Positions 35,178 to 44,459 are shown, counted from the stretch's first letter. The stretch is 64,000 bases of DNA from Acidovorax sp. Root219 (GCF_001428665.1 NZ_LMIJ01000024.1:1-64000), one strand, 5' to 3'. Made by a program: numbers and translations. Notes: generated by a model not told the origin, from the sequence alone.

Positions 35178-37145
35178 TCAGCGGGGGCCGTACACGGGCA
35201 GGGCCTGGCCGAGTTCATAGGCTCCTGCATCAGGGGCTCGGCCCTGGAAACCCTGGCTGATGTTGGGAATGGCCTGCCCTGCATCGACTGCGGCCGAGCC
35301 GGGTTGCAGGCGCAGGTCGGGCACGGTGTACAGCGTGATGGGCGAGCCAGGAAAAACGGGAACGGAGGCGAACGAGTCCATGCCCACCTGCACGGCGGCG
35401 CGCTCGGTGGTGCGGGCCCGCAGCTCGGCCAGGCTGGAAAAGCTGGTGGCGCCCCAGCGGCCGGTGAAGCTGCCCACGGTGGAACCATAGGCATCGAAGT
35501 CGAGGTCGGCGCTGGCGGCATCCAGGTCGGCAATCGACAGCACGCGCCCGGTGCCGCTGGAATAAGCGCCATAGGTACCACCCGGCCCGCCGATGAACAG
35601 GTTGTTGCGTGCATACAGCCGCCCCACCGTAGCGCCGGCATAGATGCCGAGTGCGTCGCCGTTCTTCACCACGGTGTTGTGCAGCAGCACGTCGCCGTAG
35701 CTGCTGCGGTACAGCTTGAAGGCCACGTGCACGGCGTTGTAGACGACATTGCGCACGAAGTAGGTGGGCCCGCCCAGGCCCGGCTGCGATGACAGCGCGA
35801 TGAACACATTGGTCAACCGGTTGCGCATGATGCGGCAGTTGTGCATGCAGAAGTCGGCCTCCACGCCGTCGTCCGCAGCCTCCGAAAGGTCGTTGTTCAG
35901 GATGTCGATGCTGTACTGGTCCACCGCCTCTTCGTCTTCGAGCAGCGAGATGTTGTCGCGAAAACGCGCCACGCGGTTGTTCATGAGCACATGGCCGGGG
36001 CCCGTGATGACGATGCCCTCGCCCGCGTTGCCGCCCGATGCACCGAGGGCCGCTTCGGACCAGACCACCGTGCCGGTGACCGTGTTGTCGGCGATGTAGG
36101 CGTTCTCCGCGCGCGTGAAGGTGATGATGCCGTGCCCGCCCAGTGCCGCCGTGGCGTTGACGGTGCTGCGCGTCATGCTGAAGTCGTTGCTGCCGTTGAA
36201 GCGCACGCGGCCGTTCAGGGTCATCTCGGTCAGCATCACATGGCGCTGGTTGAAGACGTTGATCTCTCCTTCGACCACCGCGCCCGGGGTGCCCCGGATC
36301 ACCAGCGGCCGTCCCGAAGCGCCGCTGCGCGCCACGCTGAAGCCGCTGTAGTGCCCGGCCCCCAGTTCCACGACCTCACCGGCATTCGCGCCGGCCAGCA
36401 CGCTGGCAAGCGTGGCCGGCGTGGCGGGCTTGACCACCGCGCCAGGCGCAGGCGTGGGCACGCTGCGGGTCGTGGCCGTGGTCGTGCGCACGGTGCTGCC
36501 GCCATCGGGGTCGGTGAGTGTGAGCTCGATCTCGTAGGTGGTGCCGGGCACCACGTCGAAGATGCTGCCCGAATGGCGCAGCGGCCAGGTGCGGCCCTGG
36601 CCCGAGGTCTCATTGTGGATGCGGCGCAGCGGCATGCCGGTGAGCCAGGCGCTGCTGCCCTGCGCACGGTAGCGCACTCCGACCACCGCATTGCGGTTGG
36701 CATCGCCCGTGAAGTCCCATTCCACCGTGATGTTCTCCAGCGTGGGGAAGGGCGTGGTGACGGCGCCGGGCACGCTCGCGTCCGCCGCGCTGGCAGGGCC
36801 CACCAGGCCGCCCGCGCCCAGCAGCTCCAGCCCCGGCCGGGTCAGGCTCACCCGGGGGTAGGTGGCAGTGCCGATCACCACCTGCGGCAGGCGCAGCACA
36901 CTGCCCGTGGTCAGGTACTGCAGCTCAGTGCCCACGGCTGGGTCGTCCACGCGCAGTTGGCCCGGGTCGAGCAGGCGCACCACCACGTCGCGGTAGCGGT
37001 CGCCCGCGTCGAGCTGCAGTGTAGGCAGGCGCAGCGTGGCGGTCGCGGGCTCGAAGGTCGCCGTGTCGGCGGCCAGGGCGACCCCTTGCATGCAGACCAG
37101 GAGGGTCGCCACAAGCCGTGACAGACAGGTGAATGGCATGGTCAT
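35178..37145 (-). CDS. secreted right-handed parallel beta-helix protein
   Basis: 655 residues from the ATG at 37145. Signal peptide about 1-26 (ending ALAA), a domain of about 75 residues with DVVVRLLDPGQLRVDD, a fibronectin-like module near 140-230 (TTYEIELTLTDPDGG), then a parallel beta-helix (about 265-560) with many short turns such as NVFNQRHVMLTEMTLNG and RNVVYNAVHVAFKLYRS. Beta-helices of this kind occur in polysaccharide lyases and epimerases. No catalytic motif can be assigned by eye, so the substrate is open. Its neighbour at 40-42 kb is a PL10-like lyase gene. Confidence 0.8.
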   Translation of the reverse strand: MTMPFTCLSRLVATLLVCMQGVALAADTATFEPATATLRLPTLQLDAGDRYRDVVVRLLDPGQLRVDDPAVGTELQYLTTGSVLRLPQVVIGTATYPRVSLTRPGLELLGAGGLVGPASAADASVPGAVTTPFPTLENITVEWDFTGDANRNAVVGVRYRAQGSSAWLTGMPLRRIHNETSGQGRTWPLRHSGSIFDVVPGTTYEIELTLTDPDGGSTVRTTTATTRSVPTPAPGAVVKPATPATLASVLAGANAGEVVELGAGHYSGFSVARSGASGRPLVIRGTPGAVVEGEINVFNQRHVMLTEMTLNGRVRFNGSNDFSMTRSTVNATAALGGHGIITFTRAENAYIADNTVTGTVVWSEAALGASGGNAGEGIVITGPGHVLMNNRVARFRDNISLLEDEEAVDQYSIDILNNDLSEAADDGVEADFCMHNCRIMRNRLTNVFIALSSQPGLGGPTYFVRNVVYNAVHVAFKLYRSSYGDVLLHNTVVKNGDALGIYAGATVGRLYARNNLFIGGPGGTYGAYSSGTGRVLSIADLDAASADLDFDAYGSTVGSFTGRWGATSFSSLAELRARTTERAAVQVGMDSFASVPVFPGSPITLYTVPDLRLQPGSAAVDAGQAIPNISQGFQGRAPDAGAYELGQALPVYGPR

Positions 37146-37158
37146 GGTGGGAAGTTTT

Positions 37159-38043
37159 TTACAGCGCGTCGGGAACGGCCTCGGCCAGAAAATCGTACAC
37201 CGCGCGGATGCGCTGGCTGGTGCGTATCTCGCGGTGCACCGTGAGCCAGATGGGCAGCTCGGGCAGCTTGAGCATGGGCAGCAGCGCCACCAGGTTCGGG
37301 TCTGTGCGGGCCATGTGGTCGGCCACGAAGCCGATGCCCAGGCCGTTGCGCACCACCTGCCAGTACGCCATGAGGTCATCGGTGCGCAGCGCGAAGTGCT
37401 GGCGCTCCACCGGGTAGCCCATGGCGGCAAAGCCGCGCGCGATGTCGCCATAGCGGTCGTTGCCTACCAGGTCGTGCTGCAGCAGGTCGGGCGGCTGGCG
37501 CGGCGTGCCCCGGCGGCGCAGGTAATCGCGGTGGGCGTACGTGCCCAGCGTGACCTTGCCGATGCGCTTGGCCACCAGGCTGGCCTGCGTGGGCTGCACC
37601 ATGCGCAGGGCGATGTCGGCCTCGCGGCGCAGCAGGTTGGTGACCTCGTTGCTGGAGACCAGTTCCACCTGCACCTCGGGCAGTTCCAGGCGCATGCGCG
37701 CCAGCAGGGGTGGCAGCAGCATGCAGGCCACCGGCTGGCTGGCGGTGATGCGCACGGTGCCGCTGACCCCGGCCTCGCCGCCCGAGACGCTGCGTGCCAG
37801 CTGGTCGGCACCCGTCTCCATGGCGCGGGCCGATTCGGCCAGGCGCAGTGCGGTCGCCGTGGGCAGCAGGCCGCGTCCCGTGCGCTCGAACAGCACCACG
37901 CCGAGCTGGGCCTCCAGCTCGGCGATGTGGCGCCCGATGGTGGGCTGGCTCGCGTTCAGCACGCGCGCGGCGCCCAGCAGGCTGCCCTGGTCCAGGGCAG
38001 CCAGGAAGGATTGGATGAGGCTCCAGTCAAAGCGTTGTTTCAT
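37159..38043 (-). CDS. LysR-family regulator
   Basis: 294 residues from the Met at 38043. The N-terminal HTH includes FLAALDQGSLLGAARVLNASQPTIGRHI, shown in parts near GSLLGAAR; the effector domain follows from about 95. It lies divergent to the SDR-nitroreductase pair, with a GTTA-N10-TAAC inverted repeat (38085-38102) between them. Control of that pair is inferred. It ends 13 bases before the beta-helix gene on the same strand. Confidence 0.9.
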   Translation of the reverse strand: MKQRFDWSLIQSFLAALDQGSLLGAARVLNASQPTIGRHIAELEAQLGVVLFERTGRGLLPTATALRLAESARAMETGADQLARSVSGGEAGVSGTVRITASQPVACMLLPPLLARMRLELPEVQVELVSSNEVTNLLRREADIALRMVQPTQASLVAKRIGKVTLGTYAHRDYLRRRGTPRQPPDLLQHDLVGNDRYGDIARGFAAMGYPVERQHFALRTDDLMAYWQVVRNGLGIGFVADHMARTDPNLVALLPMLKLPELPIWLTVHREIRTSQRIRAVYDFLAEAVPDAL

Positions 38044-38155
38044 GGCCGGCACAGGTATTCATTTTTGCATTGCTGCTATCGACAGTTAGCCAATTGTGTA
38101 ACGGCGGCCGCATTTCCACAATCGCTCCATTCCCTCTTTGTTCAGGAGCCCTGCC
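38044..38155. promoter_or_regulatory. divergent region LysR / SDR operon
   Basis: 112 bases. GTTA and TAAC, ten bases apart with an AATT core (38085-38102), form a short palindrome suitable for a LysR dimer. CAGGAG precedes the SDR start at 38156. Confidence 0.4.
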
Positions 38156-39160
38156 ATGTCGATCGCTGCATCCACCGTTCTCATCCTCGGGGCCCGCGGG
38201 CGCCTGGGCCTTGCTGCCGCCCGCGCTTTCGCCCAGGCGGGCTGGCAGGTGCGTGCCCAGGTACGGCCGGGTGCCAGCGGCCCCGCTGTGCCTGGCGTGC
38301 AGTGGGTCGCCATCGCACCGCAGGACACTCCAGCCCTTGCCGCCGCCGCGCAGGGCGCGCAGGTGGTGGTGCATGCCATGAACCCGGCCTACACGCACAA
38401 GGCCTGGCGCAAGGAGGCGCCGATGCTGATGGACGCAGCCATCGAAGTCACCCGCACCCTGGGCGCCACGCTCATGCTGCCCGGCAGTGTCTACAACTAT
38501 GGCCGTGCCATGCCGCCGGTGCTGCGCGAAGACACGCCGCAGACTGCGCTGGACTTCAAGGGACTGATGCGCATCCACCTGGAGCAGCGCCTGCAGGCCG
38601 CCACGCGCGATGGCACCATGCGCGCCGTGGTGCTGCGCGCAGGCGATTATTTCGGCAGTGGCGTGGGCAGCTGGCTGGACCAGTCCATCGCCAAGGACCT
38701 GCCCAAAGGCCGTGTCACCTGGCCCGGCCCGTTGGATATCAGCCGGCCCTGGGCCTATCTGCCTGACCTGGCCCGCACCCTGGTGCGAGTGGCCGATGCG
38801 CGCCACCGCCTGTCCGCGTTCGACACGCTGCATTTCGCCGGCCACCAGGTCACGGCGCACCAGTGGGTGCAGGTGCTCTCCGTGGTGGCGGCCGAGCAGG
38901 GCTGGGCAGCAGACGCCCAGGCCCTGCGCGTGGGCCGGTTGCCCTGGCCGCTGCTGCGCATGGCCGGCCTGGTGGTGCCCCATCTGGCGGCCCTGGCAGA
39001 CATGCGCTACCTCTGGAGCACGCCGCACCGGCTGGACAACACGCGCCTCGCCGCGCTGATCGGCGAGGAGCCGCACACCCCTTTCGAGCAGGCGGTTCGC
39101 CGTGCGCTCCACGACCTGGGGCTGCTGGCCCCGGCCCTTCCCCAAGCCACCCTGGCATGA
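38156..39160 (+). CDS. extended SDR / NmrA-like NAD(P)-binding protein
   Basis: 334 residues from the ATG at 38156. The N-terminal GARGRLGLAAARAFAQAGW (about 12-30) is the Rossmann glycine motif of extended SDR or NmrA-like proteins. YNYGRA near 111-116 may supply the Tyr, without a clear Lys three residues later, so a non-canonical or regulatory form is possible. Its stop overlaps the ATG of the alternative long start of the next gene by four bases. LysR lies divergent upstream. Confidence 0.85.
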   Translation: MSIAASTVLILGARGRLGLAAARAFAQAGWQVRAQVRPGASGPAVPGVQWVAIAPQDTPALAAAAQGAQVVVHAMNPAYTHKAWRKEAPMLMDAAIEVTRTLGATLMLPGSVYNYGRAMPPVLREDTPQTALDFKGLMRIHLEQRLQAATRDGTMRAVVLRAGDYFGSGVGSWLDQSIAKDLPKGRVTWPGPLDISRPWAYLPDLARTLVRVADARHRLSAFDTLHFAGHQVTAHQWVQVLSVVAAEQGWAADAQALRVGRLPWPLLRMAGLVVPHLAALADMRYLWSTPHRLDNTRLAALIGEEPHTPFEQAVRRALHDLGLLAPALPQATLA

Positions 39161-39180
39161 ACCGCAAGGAGATTCTCACC

Positions 39181-40356
39181 ATGCAACGCCGTACCTTCAT
39201 CCGCCTGGCCGGCGGTGGCACTATCGCCGCCGCCATCGCCCCCCTGGCTGCCTGCAGCTCGGGTCCGCACTATCCGGCCCAGGCCGTGGAGGCTTGGCAA
39301 GGCCCGGTGGGCGAAACCGACCTGCGCCGCCGCGCCGTGGCCTATGCCATCACCGCGCCCAACCCGCACAACCTGCAGCCCTGGGTGGTGGACCTGCGCG
39401 AAGAGGGCGTGATCACCCTGCGCACCGACCGCGAGCGCGTGCTGCCCGAGACCGACCCGCTGGGCCGCCAGATCCTGATCGGCCACGGCGCCTTCCTGGA
39501 GCTGCTGGTGCTGGCACTGGCCCAGCAGGGCATGGCCAGCGAAGTCACGCTGTGGCCCCAGGGGCCGCTGCCGGCGCAACTGCGTGACTGGGATGATCGC
39601 CCCGTGGCCCGCGTGGTACTGCGGCCCGGCAGCGAGCCCGAGGTTTTGTTCACCCAGGTGCTGCGCCGCCGCACGCCCAAGGTGGATTTCGACCTGGCCC
39701 GGCCCGTGGCACCCGATCTGCTCAAGGCCTTGCTGGCCAGTGCGTCCCGGTCGGGCAGCCCGCAGGCGGGTGGAACGGTGGAGCCCGCCCGCCTGGACGC
39801 CTTGCGCGCGCTGTGCTGGCAGTCGGCCCAGGTGGAGCTGCGCACGCCGCGCACCATGATGGAAAGCATCCGCCTCACCCGTGTCGGCCCCTCCGAGATC
39901 CTGGAGCACCGCGACGGCATCTCGCTGAACACACCGTTCATACGCGCCGCAGCGGCGCTCGGCTTCTTCGACCGCTCCGCCCCGCCCGAGGAGGGCAGTG
40001 CAGGCTACAAGGGCGCGATGGACCGCTTCGAGGGCCACAGCCGCACGGCGATGGGCTTCGTGTGGCTGACGGGGGGCAACACCCGCGCCGACCAGATCGC
40101 GGCCGGCCGCGCCTACGTGCGCCTGCAGCTCAAGGCCACCGAGCTGGGCGTGGGCATGCACCCCATGAGCCAGGCCCTGCAGGAGTTTGCCGAGATGGCG
40201 CCGCACTACGAGCGTGCGCACCAGCTGGTGTTGGGGCGGGGCGCGCCCAAGGGCGCCGGCGAGCCTACGGTGCAGATGCTGTGCCGGCTGGGCTATCCGC
40301 AGGGCGAGGTACCTGCCACGCCACGCCGGCCGCTGGCGCGCCTGCTGCAGACTTGA
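39181..40356 (+). CDS. Tat-exported Acg-type nitroreductase-like flavoprotein
   Basis: 391 residues from the ATG at 39181, which AAGGAG precedes by 8 bases; an ATG at 39157 overlaps the SDR stop and would add 8 residues. MQRRTFIRLAGGG is a twin-arginine signal and IAPLAACSSG a lipobox-like end. The body resembles the Acg nitroreductase-like FMN proteins, with ITAPNPHNLQPW near 56-67 as the flavin-binding start. A folded flavoprotein exported by Tat is consistent. Substrate unknown. The upstream SDR is probably in the same operon. Confidence 0.8.
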   Translation: MQRRTFIRLAGGGTIAAAIAPLAACSSGPHYPAQAVEAWQGPVGETDLRRRAVAYAITAPNPHNLQPWVVDLREEGVITLRTDRERVLPETDPLGRQILIGHGAFLELLVLALAQQGMASEVTLWPQGPLPAQLRDWDDRPVARVVLRPGSEPEVLFTQVLRRRTPKVDFDLARPVAPDLLKALLASASRSGSPQAGGTVEPARLDALRALCWQSAQVELRTPRTMMESIRLTRVGPSEILEHRDGISLNTPFIRAAAALGFFDRSAPPEEGSAGYKGAMDRFEGHSRTAMGFVWLTGGNTRADQIAAGRAYVRLQLKATELGVGMHPMSQALQEFAEMAPHYERAHQLVLGRGAPKGAGEPTVQMLCRLGYPQGEVPATPRRPLARLLQT

Positions 40357-40369
40357 ACCGTGCCGGGGC

Positions 40370-42154
40370 TCAGGCCTGCGGGGCCACGTAGGCGATCAAC
40401 CGGCCCATGCGGCGTATCCATTCCGAGGTCACGATGAACTGCGGTTTCTCGCGCTTCACGTAGGGCTCGATCTCGGGCGGGGTGTCGGCCGGGTAGGGAG
40501 AGGTGTCGTACACGTCGCCCACATGCCTGCTGCGGTAGGCCGTGCCGGTGTAGGGCGTGGTGGGGCCATCGCCGCGGTAGGTGTTGACGATCTCGGGCAC
40601 TGCCGAGGTCCAGTAGTTCTTCGTCCCCAGCTCGGCCAGCAGCGTCTGCGCCTCGCTGTCGGGCACCACCGGGGTGGGCATGGCGGCGCCGGTGAACAGG
40701 TCCGGGAAGTCCACCTCGCGGATCGAGAAGTAGCGCGGCAAGGCGCGCGTGGCGCCCGTGGACTTGAGCGGCGAGCGCGCCACCATGTCGGCAATCGCCG
40801 TGTCGCCCATGCGGCTGAGCGACTGGTAGGTCGACTCGAGCCCGGCGATGTCGATGGGGCGGCCGGCCGAGTAGTGGCTGATGGTGTTGGTGTAGTCCTT
40901 GTCCGCGTAGTAGGCGCCGTTGTGGATGTTGGAGCCGTAGCGGTGCATGTACAGGCCGTCATTGGTGCCCAGCTCCACGAAGGTGGGATGGGTGCGCCCG
41001 CCGCCGAGCAGCGGATTGACCGTGGCCGCATCCGCCGGCAGCGGGCAGGACTTGAGCCAGGCAATCGCCTCCGGGATGCGGGCCAGGTACTTCTTGTCGC
41101 CGGTGAGCTGGAAGTAGTTGAACAGCTGGCGGATGTTGGTCTGCGTGGTGTGCGTGGCCAGCGAGCGTGGCTCGTAGCTGCGCGCGCCAGCGGGCGCACC
41201 GGCCGGCCGCCCGCCTGTGGGGCGCGAGAGGTGCTGCAGGCTCCAGCCGGCCTGGGGGCCGGGCTGCTGCATGAGGCGCATGCACTCCATGGCGCGCTGG
41301 ATGTTGCCGATCAGGCGCGTCTCGCCCAGCGCCGTCACGCACAGCGTGAGGAACTTGATGTTCTCGCCCATCACGTCGTCGTTGAAGGTCACGTGCAGCG
41401 TGTAGTCGCCATCGGCCATGCCGACGCGAGCGCCCGGCGGCACCTGCTGCGGGTTGGGCAGCGGCATGCTGCTGATGGCCCCCGGGAAATGCGGAAAGCG
41501 CTGTGGCCAGCCGCCATCGGCAATGCCGTATTCGGGGCCGAACTGCGACTGCACCACGAAGTCGATGGCGCGCTGCAGCGGGCCGGAGAAGCGCGCGTCG
41601 CGCTTTTCCACGAACATGCGCAGCAGCAATTGTGACGCCACGGCCGTGCCGGCATCGTCGAAGGTGGCGTTGCCGTAGTAGTGCTGGAACTCCTCGAGCC
41701 GCCAGCCGTTCTTGCCGATGGTGTCGTACCAGCGCTTGAGCGAATCCTCGCCCGCGAAGTCGTGGATGTAGTTCCACCCGCCCGAGCGGTGCTGCGCCGC
41801 GACGATGGCCAGCGCGGTGCGCTCGGCCGCCTGGTAGTAGCGCTCATCGCCCGTGGCGTGGTAGGCGTCCAGGTACACGTGGCCGACGGAGGGCGTGCCG
41901 GGCGGCTGGATCCAGCACATGGTGCGGTAGGCCTCCATCTCGCCAAAGGTCTGCTTGAGGTCGGGGGAGTACGACCACACGTAGCCGCCCTGGTAGGACA
42001 CCACCTCGTCCATGTACTGGGCTGCGCGCTTGAGGCCAGCGGCGGCTTCGGCTTGGGGGCCGGTCAGGGGTGGAGGCCCGGAGTCGCTGCCGCCGCAGGC
42101 TGACAGCAGCAGCGGGGTCAAGGTGGTGGCAATGGCAAAGTCTCTGCGCTTCAT
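40370..42154 (-). CDS. PL10-like pectate lyase lipoprotein
   Basis: 594 residues. MKRRDFAIATTLTPLLLSACGG is a signal of Tat-like and lipobox form (Cys at 20), so the protein should be anchored in the envelope. Landmarks of the PL10 pectate lyases follow in order: GGWNYIHDF near 125, YYGNATFDDAGTA near 155, GIADGGWPQRFP near 200, HVTFNDDVM near 240, and RSYEPRSLATHTTQTNIRQL near 310-330. The lyase cleaves polygalacturonate by beta-elimination. About 230 further C-terminal residues are not explained. The TRAP binding protein gene lies divergent upstream. Confidence 0.75.
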   Translation of the reverse strand: MKRRDFAIATTLTPLLLSACGGSDSGPPPLTGPQAEAAAGLKRAAQYMDEVVSYQGGYVWSYSPDLKQTFGEMEAYRTMCWIQPPGTPSVGHVYLDAYHATGDERYYQAAERTALAIVAAQHRSGGWNYIHDFAGEDSLKRWYDTIGKNGWRLEEFQHYYGNATFDDAGTAVASQLLLRMFVEKRDARFSGPLQRAIDFVVQSQFGPEYGIADGGWPQRFPHFPGAISSMPLPNPQQVPPGARVGMADGDYTLHVTFNDDVMGENIKFLTLCVTALGETRLIGNIQRAMECMRLMQQPGPQAGWSLQHLSRPTGGRPAGAPAGARSYEPRSLATHTTQTNIRQLFNYFQLTGDKKYLARIPEAIAWLKSCPLPADAATVNPLLGGGRTHPTFVELGTNDGLYMHRYGSNIHNGAYYADKDYTNTISHYSAGRPIDIAGLESTYQSLSRMGDTAIADMVARSPLKSTGATRALPRYFSIREVDFPDLFTGAAMPTPVVPDSEAQTLLAELGTKNYWTSAVPEIVNTYRGDGPTTPYTGTAYRSRHVGDVYDTSPYPADTPPEIEPYVKREKPQFIVTSEWIRRMGRLIAYVAPQA

Positions 42155-42514
42155 CGGTGTGTCTCCTCGAAGGTTGGGAACAGGGCTGGCGAGCACCTGG
42201 CGTGCTGCCGTCGCAGGCTGGCCCGTGGGGCTCTTGTCCTGCCGTTGCGGGGCATCCATGACAGATGATGTCGTACAACTTGGGCGTGATTCTCTGCAAC
42301 GCGACCCGCTGGCGTGCTGGCGTTTACCCGAACTTCTTGTGTGCAGATGTTGCAGCAAAATGACTTGGCGGCGTCCGGATGGGGCGGGCGGATGTCTTTG
42401 CGGGCACCATTGAAAGCGAATTGGTTATATGACGTCATATGAATTGACGCAAAAAAGGCTGGCATTGAGACCTTGGGTTCGAGCGGCCCTGCACTACAAC
42501 AAAGGAGGAGACCT
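42155..42514. promoter_or_regulatory. divergent region PL10-like lyase / TRAP binding protein
   Basis: 360 bases without a gene. The outstanding element is the perfect palindrome ATATGACGTCATAT at 42427-42440, in an AT-rich patch. An AAAGGAGGAG ribosome site lies at 42501-42510 before the GTG of the TRAP gene. No other strong signal is seen. Confidence 0.5.
42427..42440. promoter_or_regulatory. 14-bp perfect palindrome, candidate operator
   Basis: ATATGACGTCATAT, symmetric about the centre of GACGTC. It lies 75 bases upstream of the TRAP gene start and 273 from the lyase start. The shape suits a dimeric regulator such as a GntR-FCD protein, but no such gene is in the window. Confidence 0.55.
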
Positions 42515-43507
42515 GTGAACCGATGGACCCGATCCCGCATGGCATGGCTGGGCGCCCTGTGCATGGCCCTGCTGTGCGCCGAGGCCAGCCACGCGCAGGC
42601 ACCCATGCGGCTGCGCGCCTGGAACATCCACCCCGATGGCTACCCGGTGACCGAGGCCATGAAGGGCTTTGCCGCCCAGGTGGCGCGGGCCACGCAGGGC
42701 CGCTACCAGATCGATGTGTTCTCGAACGCCACGCTGGGCGACCAGCCCAAGGCGGTGCAGATGCTCAAGAGCGGCGAGCTCGACATTGCCGAGTTCAGCT
42801 CCGCGCCGTTGTCCGACGCAGTACCCGGCATCAAGGTGCTGAACCTGCCGTTCCTGTTCACCGATTCGGCCCACATGTTCCGCCACCTCGATGGTGCGCT
42901 GGGGCAGCGCTTTGCCGCCAACCTGCAATCCGCCGGCTTCGTGGTGCTGGGCTGGTACGACGGGGGCGGGCGCTCCTTCTACTGCGCCAACCGCGCACTG
43001 GCCAGCATCCGCGATCTGGCGGGGGCGTCGATCCGCGTGCAGCAGTCCGAGGTGTTCATGGAGATGATCCGGCTGCTCGATGCCAAACCCGTGGCCCTGC
43101 CTTTCAAGGAAGTGCTGGGGGGCTTCCAGCAGGGTGCCATCGATTGTGCGGAGAACAACATGCCCTCGTACGAGTCCACCGGGCATTTCAAGGTGGCCAA
43201 GAGCGTGTACATGACCAACCATGTGATCTCTCCCGAGGCACTGATGGTGTCCAGCACACTGTGGGCCAGGCTCTCGCCCGAGGACCGCAAGGCCTTCTCG
43301 GACGCGGGCGCCCAGTCGGCCCTGCTGATGCGCGAGATGTGGAACAAGCGCGTGGCCCAGGCGCTGGAGAGCACGGCCAAACAGGGGGCGCAGTTCGTGC
43401 GGGTCAAGGACGTCTCCCCCTTCGTGCGGCGCATGGCGCCGCTGTACAGCAAGTACATGGCCGACCCGACCACGCGTGAAGAGCTGCTGACCATCATCTC
43501 CAAGTGA
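42515..43507 (+). CDS. dctP: TRAP transporter substrate-binding protein DctP
   Basis: 330 residues from a GTG at 42515 with an AAAGGAGGAG ribosome site just upstream. Signal peptide about 1-28 (ending SHAQ), then the DctP fold: FSNATLGDQPKAVQMLKSGELDI near 69-91, GGGRSFYCANR near 149 with the conserved substrate Arg, and the C-terminal helix. It would capture an organic acid or sugar acid in the periplasm. No DctQ or DctM membrane subunit is adjacent, so it is an orphan here. The gene next to it is a divergent PL10-like lyase; uronate uptake is a guess. Confidence 0.9.
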   Translation: MNRWTRSRMAWLGALCMALLCAEASHAQAPMRLRAWNIHPDGYPVTEAMKGFAAQVARATQGRYQIDVFSNATLGDQPKAVQMLKSGELDIAEFSSAPLSDAVPGIKVLNLPFLFTDSAHMFRHLDGALGQRFAANLQSAGFVVLGWYDGGGRSFYCANRALASIRDLAGASIRVQQSEVFMEMIRLLDAKPVALPFKEVLGGFQQGAIDCAENNMPSYESTGHFKVAKSVYMTNHVISPEALMVSSTLWARLSPEDRKAFSDAGAQSALLMREMWNKRVAQALESTAKQGAQFVRVKDVSPFVRRMAPLYSKYMADPTTREELLTIISK

Positions 43508-43540
43508 TGGGCGCTGGCGCTGCGGGGCCCGGTGGCCGGG

Positions 43541-44458
43541 TCAGTGCATGAGGCGCCGCCGGCACAGGGCCACGAACTCCTGCACTGCACGCGACTGGGC
43601 CTGGCGCGGCTTGAAGGCCAGCAAGGCCCGGAAGAAGAGGCCGTCGGCGGCCAGGGGCACGCTGCGCAGGCCCAGGGGCGCATGCTCGGCGGCCACCAGC
43701 GGGTTGGTCACGGCCAGCCCTGCACCCGCCAGCACCAGCGCGCACTGTGTCGCGCTGTAGGGGGTCTCGATCACGAAGCGCGGGGCGATCCCTGCGGCGG
43801 CAAACAGCCTCTCCAGCCGCTGCTGGGCCGGGTCGGTGGCCGACAGACCGATCAGCGGAGCATCGCGCAGGTCCGCCAGCTCCAGGGTTGCCTTGCGCGC
43901 CAACGGGTGGGCGGCGGGCACGGCGCACACGGCAGGCAGTTCGTAGAACGTCGAGGACACCAGGCCGCTGGTGTCCGCCTCATCGCCCAGGAAGGCCAGG
44001 TCCACCGCGCCCTGGAACAGCGCCTCGCGCAGCAGCTTGGAGCTGTCGACCATCAGCAGGCAGCGGGTGCGCGGGTAGTGGCGCTGGAACCCGGCCAGCA
44101 CCCCGGGCATGATGCTCGCGGCCAGGGCGTGCAGGCTGCCGATGCGCAGCACCTGGTCTTCCAGCGACTGCAGCGCCACGATCTTGCGCTGCACCGCCTC
44201 CAGCCCTTCGTACACACGCTCGACTTCTTCCATCAGCGCATGCGCCTCGGGTGTGGGCACCAGGCGGCCCTTGGGCCGGTCGAACAGCGTGAGTTGCGAG
44301 CGCAGCTCCAGCTGCTGCAGCAGCTGTGTCACGGCAGGCTGGCTCACGTGCAATGCTGCCGCCGCGCGGTTGGCCGAGCCCAGCCGCATCACCATGCGGA
44401 AGACCTCGATCTGGCGGGTGCTGGCCTCCTTGGTATCGTGCAATTGCGGGCTTTTCAT
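43541..44458 (-). CDS. LysR-family regulator
   Basis: 305 residues from the Met at 44458. HTH near 12-60 (RQIEVFRMVMRLGSANRAAAAL, in parts; SQPAVTQLLQQLE) and an effector domain. It lies divergent to the threonine-synthase-like gene and is convergent with dctP. A LysR-type site TAAG-N5-CTTA (44460-44472) abuts its own start, which suggests autorepression and control of the divergent pair. Confidence 0.9.
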   Translation of the reverse strand: MKSPQLHDTKEASTRQIEVFRMVMRLGSANRAAAALHVSQPAVTQLLQQLELRSQLTLFDRPKGRLVPTPEAHALMEEVERVYEGLEAVQRKIVALQSLEDQVLRIGSLHALAASIMPGVLAGFQRHYPRTRCLLMVDSSKLLREALFQGAVDLAFLGDEADTSGLVSSTFYELPAVCAVPAAHPLARKATLELADLRDAPLIGLSATDPAQQRLERLFAAAGIAPRFVIETPYSATQCALVLAGAGLAVTNPLVAAEHAPLGLRSVPLAADGLFFRALLAFKPRQAQSRAVQEFVALCRRRLMH

Positions 44459-44459
44459 A

